Positions 57,523-64,000 of a DNA stretch of 64,000 nt are shown here, one piece after another. Under the pieces are notes generated by a model, which saw only the letters and a program-made list of their open reading frames with translations, was not told the DNA's origin and did no database searches. Source of the DNA: Rhizophagus irregularis (lineage: Eukaryota > Glomeromycota > Glomeromycetes > Glomerales > Glomeraceae); assembly GCF_026210795.1 (NCBI RefSeq), contig NC_089430.1:1364001-1428000 (forward strand). The letters are read 5' to 3'. The position numbers and the translations under genes were made by a program. Within the stretch, counting starts at the first letter, position 1. Each line of letters opens with the position of its first letter.

Positions 57523-57530
57523 GTCAGGAC

Positions 57531-59397
57531 TGAGCATAGCCCACGGTCATGGACGGTCTAAAAAAAGTCTTTAACATGTAACACATGTTATAGTTCTGTA
57601 TTTTGTAATACATATTGTTGTACATTGTTTCAATAAAGCAAGATTTGAAAAATAGTAGTTGCGAAATGTGCGCAGTAACACGTGAGTCTTGCCTTCCAAC
57701 ACTTCACGTAACTTTAACTTTTATATTCTGTTGTTTCATTGCTGCAATCTAAAACATTTTCTCGTTTAATTTTTCTGGTTTGGCGTTCATGTATCATTTA
57801 TTAAGAATGTTCTTGTCATCCAATACTAATCTGGAACTTGTCCAATTGTAGTAAAATTAATTATCATATGATTCTCTGAACATTTGTTCAAGGTGTCATG
57901 TGCGCAAAACCAATCTAATAATAAGTTCCTTTTTGTAACACTTTTGAACGATTTTAGTTCTATTAATTGTGGATCAACTCATATGCATATCATTTTGTCA
58001 TTTTCATGCAGTCTCTAACTGATTGGTTCTTTATATGAAAATCAGGGATATAATTTATGTAAATGTTAATTATTACTTATTTTCTCGATACGGGTAACAC
58101 TGTACTTTAACATAAAAAAATAAGAAAATTTTACTAATAAGGAAAGATTAATGTGAGATAATACATTAATAACCGTCATATTAGTACAACATTTGTAATA
58201 CTATAATACATACTCGAATACTATTGCAGCTAGTATATTTGCGTATCAGGTATAGTTTTTTGTCTACCAAAAGACAGTTACACAGAGAACTCATTATCTG
58301 TGTCATTAGTTAGAATTAAGTATACAAACACGATGAAGATTATGGAATAGAGGTTTCCCGAGACATTAACATTAATTTTGTCATACATGAAATTACAATT
58401 TCAGTAGTTTTGATTAACTTTTTTTGGATAATGCGCATCCAAGTACAAAAACATTTGTTACTTTCTAGGGCACACAGTATTTGTGCAATGAAATTAATAA
58501 ATTTATTTTTTGTTCATATACCACTATAAAATGGTCATTTGTTTTCCGAATGTGGAAATATGTTTGAAGGTTTCTTTAGGGTGAGCGAAACCTGCTTTTA
58601 GCTTCGTTGGAGACATGAACTCTTTCTGTAAAAAAACGGAACATGAAAGAAAAGAAATAATAAGGTGAATTAGTCTTTAAACCTTCTGAAGGAAGTAGTA
58701 TTCGGTAAAATTATTAAAACTACCAGTTACAAATTTAGTCATACACGCCTTTTTTACCAACATTTATATATCTAGTCAGTGGAATATACTTTCATCATAT
58801 ATTTATCAAATTAATAAATTACATTTGCCAATATGATCGTTACTGTTATTAATGTGGTTATCATTATTTAAAGTAAATAAATTATTGTAACCCTGTTCAT
58901 TGTATCATAATTACCAATTTCTAATAAATTTATCGCATAATTCTTGTTTTTAGTTTAGGTTAATTTTTGGTCTATCTACCTGAATTTAAGTTTCGATCAT
59001 CTTATAATACATAAAACCGCAGTAAACAAATATGAGATAGATCAACATACTTTTAGACCAGTCTCTATAAGCATAGTGTAGGTAGCACAATACTTCTTAA
59101 AAGAAATTCTATTTCAGCGGTTTATTTTTGAGTTGTACATGAACATTGTTCATGATATCATGTGTCTTTTTTGAGCCAATGTGGTTATTATTTCCAGAAC
59201 CTTCCTGAATGTTTTTCCTGTCCGGAAAAAAATATATTTTATATCTTTAACAAACTCCTTAACAGTAACTAATGAATTCTATAAAAAAGCCGTTTTATAT
59301 GTTGAAGGGTATCATGGACATTATGGGATATATAGTTTGTTGGTATGTATTATATAAAGGTCAGTTTTTTCGTTAACTCTAAATTAGTCTTCAAAAA
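57531..59397. other. Intergenic DNA, no gene recognised
   Basis: 1.9 kb without a usable frame or clear repeat on either strand. It begins with the right half of the hAT insertion site. Confidence 0.4.
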
Positions 59398-60297
59398 ATG
59401 GTGATGGCCATGTTAGCAGAAAAATCCAGCTCTCCTTATTTTTGTCTAATTTGCTCTAACGAAATCCAAGTAGCTGTCACACACTGTCCATTAGATGATA
59501 CAAATAATTCTCTTCTGATTATTAAATGTCAAGAAGACTTCATTACGTTTACATGTACACACCAGTATCATTTGTCTTGTATAAATAAATAGCCTTTGCC
59601 TTTGTCTTGCCCGCTTTGTCCCAGGAATGACTACCAGCAGAATGAAGGAGTTCTCATATTTTCTGACGCATATGGACATACTGAAGTCAAAGGGACCCAT
59701 TTAATTGTTGATAACGAATTTGGAAATAACACTATGTCCATCTCAGCTAATGAAAGTATAAATAGGACAAGCGATATTTCTTACGTGAGCGAATATTAGT
59801 ACAAAAATGGAGAAAATCTAGTAGTAACATACGACCAAAGTCCTAGCACTACAGTTGATAAGACACCCAATGTTCCTTGGAAAAAAAAGAAAAATAAAAA
59901 AGTCAAGAAAGACATCATACTAGTTCTCAATCATGAACTGCTGAACCTGAATGATGAACCTCTAAAAACTGTTAGATCGGTTAATGTCCTAACTGCCTCT
60001 TATAGGATGCACCATTTAGCTCAACTATGGGAGGAGACGGACAATTGTGACAACGAAATGAGAGATACAATCTGAGAAGGCTTAATATGTTACTTCTTGT
60101 TGGAAAAAAATCTAAATGAATGTTATGACGAACTTGTTAATGACAATTATCCTCAGTTGGAAGCTAAAAAGAAAATAAAACAAGAGATCAAAAGTTTTTT
60201 CAACAGATCAGACAATTCACTAGCTAACAAGACAGAGAAGGCAAGAACAGGGTGGACATCCTTATATCAACTTGCCAATCATTTGCCGATCATATAG
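59398..60297 (+). pseudogene. RING-finger protein gene with three in-frame stops
   Basis: One frame runs from the ATG (MVMAMLAEKSSSPYFCLICS) through a RING-like set (CLIC, CTHQYHLSC, CPLC) and a Lys-rich middle (PWKKKKNKKVKKDI) to LAQLWEETDNCDNEMRDTI, NLNECYDELVNDNYPQLEAK and KIKQEIKSFFNRSDNSLANK. It is interrupted by TAG at 59590-59592 (between the RING cysteines), TAG at 59797-59799 and TGA at 60073-60075, with no frameshift. I recall similar RING proteins as a multi-copy family in Rhizophagus. It would have been an E3-ligase-type protein; this copy is dead unless the stops are read through. Confidence 0.6.
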
Positions 60298-60971
60298 TAA
60301 TTTGGTGATATCAGACTTTAAGGCTTCGGGCGAAGCCACAGAAGTTCGGGCGAAACTTGAAACTTTTATGGGTTATAGATTAACAGTTTTAGAATTAATG
60401 GCCAAAGTAACACAGTAAAATTTTAGGTAACACAAAAGTTATGGCCGAAATTATACTGGCAATCATATTGTTATAATTTATATAATAAATAGAAGTTTTT
60501 AAAATATCATTTCTCAATCAATTTTGTGTAAATATTTATGAACTTACAATCAAAATGTTCGTCTTGATTTGATGAATTCAACAAGCCATAAAACATTAAA
60601 TTCTGATCACTGGCTGCTGCAGTATCATCAAATTACTTTTAATTTTTCTAATTATATGATGTAATTTTGGCTAATTTCGACCATTTTGACCCTCAAGATG
60701 ATCAATTCAAATTATTTTAGTTTTATGTACAGTATAACAGAATTTGCAAAAAAACCCATAATGGTGATTTTGTTATGTGATAATATCGAATAGATAATTA
60801 ACAAATGATCGGCAAAATGATCTGCAAAAATATGATAATACGAGGATGTCCGCTGTTACTTCGACCAGATCTTAAATTAATTTAATAATGGAATTAAAAG
60901 ATTTTTTTACTGCTTTATATTACCGACTAGTTTTTGTTATTCTAGAAAAGAATACTTTTCTAGTAGCTAGC
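60298..60971. other. Intergenic DNA
   Basis: A short inverted motif, CTTCGGGCGAAGCC, followed by TTCGGGCGAAAC lies at 60323-60356. It resembles the CGGGCGAAAC end of the hAT elements here and may be a relic end. Nothing else seen. Confidence 0.4.
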
Positions 60972-63801
60972 TAATGTTCCGGGCTAAACCATTTTATGAT
61001 TGGCGAAACGTTTCGTCTTTTAGGGTAAACTTCCGAAACTGTTCCCAAACTTCCGTAACATGCCCAAACTTCCGTAATTTCTGAAACATTAATTTTTAAA
61101 TTACTTATATCCGAAATTTCTGAAACTTATTTATTGTGATTAAATGTAAAATAAAAATAAAGTAAATTTAAAGTTTAAAATTTATTGTTTGTTTATTGAA
61201 TTCTTTATTATTATTAGCAAACAAACTTTACATATCATCAATTATTTTATCAGCTTCTGTATCAGGGTCCCATTCTATACTACTTTCATTTTCTGATATA
61301 ACTATATCTTGAATATTTTCCTCCTCCATACCTATATTGTCACTATCTTCAATGATTTCGTCTAAATCTTTTATAAATGCATTTGCGTCCAAATTTAACT
61401 CTTTGCTAATTATCAAATCATCCTCCTTGTCAAATATCCTTGCTTCTATATCATCAAATTCATAATCATCATCAATAACTTCAATAAGATCATCATCTGG
61501 ATTCAAATGCGCATCAACCAAAATATTACGAATTTCCTCATTTGTTTTTTCTATACCATAATATGGCAATTCTTGTTTTGCATGTGCATGATAATAAGCA
61601 GATAATTTATGCATACTTTCAATTTTGTTTAAACCTAATCGATTTCTTCTTTTACCATATAGCCATCCAAGATTAGACCAAACTCTTTCACATCCAGCCG
61701 CATGGGGTGTAATTGACAATAGTTTAAGTGCTAATTGCACTAAGTAATCCTCTCCTTCTGGAAAACTATCTTCTATAGAAATCCACCAAGTAGTTAGAAA
61801 TTCTGTATCTCCTAATTCAACATCAAATGGCTGTTCACGTTTACAAAATAATTTCATCTGATGCATTAATTCTTTTCATGCATAATTTGATCTTCCCATT
61901 TTTTTAAAAATTTCATCTGCAGTCATCAGGAGATTTCGAAAAGTTCCACGTGTCCAACAAATTTCTATAATTAATAATAAAGATCTCAATAAGTGTATCT
62001 TTGAATAGTATAAATAAAAACCTGTTTCTAACCTTTATAACCTGGATGTAAAAAAAAACTTAGTAAATATAATGGATCTGCAAATTCAGCATAACGTTTA
62101 TTGAATATTGCAATGGATTGACGACGAAAACACAATAATCATTTTCAGGTAAGGTTTTGATTGCAGCTCCAAGCTGAGCCAGTCCAAGCAAACAGTCAGC
62201 AAGTGTACATGATTGTGATTCTAATGTTAAAATTGCTTTTTTGATAGGATGTAAAGCAAATGCTAATGCACGTACATCATCAAAAAAAGCACGAGATCGT
62301 AATATTGTTAAAATTGCTTGTGGAAGAAGGTTTTCATAATCTGTTTGTAACTTTAAAAAAATACATTTCAATTAGTTAACTGTTATTATATAAAAATTAA
62401 TGTAAATTAAAAGATGTATAATAATATAATTACCTTCTCCAAAACTTCTTTATGACGCCTAATAGAATCAACACAATCAAACATGGTGTGCCATTGGGTA
62501 TTAACCCATCTTTTTAACCCACCTCCGCTTATATTACAAATTTTGGCCTCTTTTTTTAAAGCTGCACCTAATGAATACCACTTTTGTTAATGATTATTTG
62601 CTAAATAAAAACAAAAAAAAGCAAAAAATTTATATAAAATATTACCTCCTTGATGACTTTTTTTGAAGTAAGTTACAATTGTATTGCATCGAGTTAGAAT
62701 TTTATTTGCAAAAGAAGTATTGCATATATCCTTGGAAATTAGATTAATTGAATGAGCAATACAATGAACATTAAGGATATTTGGATATTTTTCAGTAATT
62801 ATCTTATGAGCATTTTGAATATTTGCCCCTGCATCTGACACTATTGCACAAAATTTTTCAGAGCCAATTTGCTCAATCACTTCTTCCAATTCTTTCGCTA
62901 AAAACATACCAGTATGGCTTTCATCTGATAAGTTTTTTAAACACCACAAATATTCTTTACAAGCTGGTGTATGGATGAGAAAATTCCAAATTGATTCATT
63001 TGCTGCATTGGTCCATCCATCGCATGCTTTAAATTTTAAAATTTTGAAAAATGAAAAAAATGTTATCATTAATATAATTTTCATATTTATATAAAATTGT
63101 TATCTGTTACTTACACAATGTTAAATTTGTAGAATTGTTTAATTCTTTTTATTTGCAACAGCCACTTCTTGCGTAAAAAGTTGGTTAGAAAGTATTTCAC
63201 AAGAAGGTGGTACATATCCTGGACGTAATGTTCTTACAAATTCTACAAAAAATGGATTTTTGATAATATGCCAGGGTATACTACATATGACAAAAGCTTT
63301 TACACACGCCCGATCAATTTCATGACTTTTTTCTGGAGAGAGCTTTGAACTTTCATGAAAATCTGTTATTCTTGTTTGGCTTTGTTCAGTTCTCCCATTA
63401 TTATTGAATTTTCGTCTTTTATTTGATGGATTTTCAGCTTTTGCAGCAAGTCTGTTTAGAAATAACTGTTTCACTTCTATTGGAACCTTTAAACAGTCAT
63501 TAGCAAAGTGTGCCTCTAAATTTTGGGGTGAACCTTTATGCCAAAAAGTGTTACAATATAAACAAGTAGCCTCATAGTGACCATCTGATACTTGTTTACC
63601 CTGTTTAGCGTAAGTTCCCCATACAAGTGACTTGGGCCTACCACCCAAATTTTTTGATTTTTTATTTTCTTCACATTGTAGTAAATCATCTTCTGGTAAA
63701 AACTCTTGATATTCTAGTTCACCTAACATTTTGCACGTCTACCGCGTCAAAAATTTAACTACGCGTCAAAATTTAAAGCTGCAGTTTCCGCAGTTTATAT
63801 A
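60972..63801 (-). mobile_element. Second hAT element, decayed, right end not seen
   Basis: The left end TAATGTTCCGGGCTAAACC, with TTGGCGAAACGTTTCGTC just inside, resembles the left end of the hAT at 53.8 kb. The right end is not identifiable before a different element starts at 63802, so that element may have inserted into it or near it. It encodes the degraded transposase at 61228-63729. Confidence 0.55.
61228..63729 (-). pseudogene. hAT transposase pseudogene
   Basis: From ATG 63729 (MLGELEYQEFLPEDD): a BED finger (CLYCNTFWHKGSP, HFANDC), the helix block (IPWHIIKNPFFVEF), a frameshift near 63148 before KELNNSTNLTL, the core exon (KACDGWTNAANES, FCAIVSDAGANIQ, VHCIAHSINLISK), a middle exon (DDVRALAFALHPIKKAIL) with a second frameshift near 62121-62128 before FNKRYAEFADPLYLLSFFLH, a nonsense TGA at 61876-61878 and the hATC domain (TTWWISIEDSFPEG, AAGCERVWSNLGWLYG). 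It is homologous throughout to the transposase at 54.2-56.6 kb but clearly diverged. Not functional. Confidence 0.8.
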
Positions 63802-64000
63802 CAGTCGTCCCCCTCTATAGTCACACCTCTTGGGACCACACAATGCTGTGACTATAGAGAGGTGTGCTTATATGAGACTTTTACAATATAGTCACATATA
63901 TATAAAATTTTTGTATTAGCGTGACTATAAATTTTTTTTTTATTTGTTATTTTTATATAATAATCTTTATTTTAAAATTAAATATAATTATATAACATGA
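63802..64000. mobile_element. Left edge of a pogo/Tigger-like element
   Basis: After a TA at 63800-63801 the sequence reads CAGTCGTCCCCCTCTATAGT, then CACACCTC, and soon GTGACTATAGAGAGGTGTG in inverted sense, forming a sub-terminal hairpin. The CAGT start next to TA and the CTATAGTCACACCTC repeats fit a Tc1/mariner-superfamily pogo end. It runs off the window, so no transposase is seen. Confidence 0.55.

Overview
The window looks like a nuclear contig of an arbuscular mycorrhizal fungus (Glomeromycotina, Rhizophagus-like). I infer this from the very AT-rich DNA, short spliceosomal introns with GTATGA/GTAAGT donors and TTTAG acceptors, and gene families that I recall as hugely expanded in Rhizophagus: kinases with an EWIPYNQF lead-in and a DMG motif, AMN1-like F-box/LRR proteins, SAM-domain proteins, BED-finger hAT transposases and retropepsin fragments. 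No database search was possible.

Layout. 1-4.1 kb: A-rich low-complexity DNA and a 21-23 bp minisatellite. 4.17-15.0 kb (+): one giant kinase gene. Its 21 near-identical exons, all phase 0, each carry the back of one kinase N-lobe plus the front of the next, followed by one exon with the last strands and the only C-lobe; the model is 22 exons and about 2,983 residues without a stop. 15-30 kb: kinase relics, MITEs, a LINE relic, hAT relics and one small three-exon gene (22.2-23.1 kb). 29.2-30.8 kb (-): a conventional zinc-ribbon kinase. 32.3-33.4 kb (+): a ubiquitin/ADP-ribosyltransferase-like fusion. 34.5-37.8 kb (-): a second kinase built of four N-lobe units, here alternating with zinc ribbons, ending in one C-lobe. 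38-48 kb: a MITE, a retroposon with 16-bp target duplications and two ORFs but no reverse transcriptase, a multi-exon unknown gene, a frameshifted coiled-coil gene and a large CCCTATAA-ended element. 47.7-53.3 kb: decayed SAM, N-terminal-domain, F-box/LRR, retropepsin and LRR genes. 53.8-57.5 kb: a hAT transposon with an 8-bp target duplication and an almost fully open transposase. 59.4-64 kb: a RING-finger relic, a decayed second hAT and the edge of a pogo/Tigger-like element.

The most striking content is the kinase exon arrays. The exon junction cuts the N-lobe between helix C and strand 4, so each exon is a circularly permuted repeat unit, and any number of exons can be gained, lost or skipped without breaking frame. 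Most array N-lobes keep the VALK lysine but have lost the later glycines of the ATP loop; the last unit before the C-lobe keeps them. The product could be a string of pseudo-N-lobes leading into one functional kinase, or the array could supply alternative N-lobes by splicing. A 1.26-kb block of the array, carrying a MITE in one intron, was recently duplicated, so the array is still changing.
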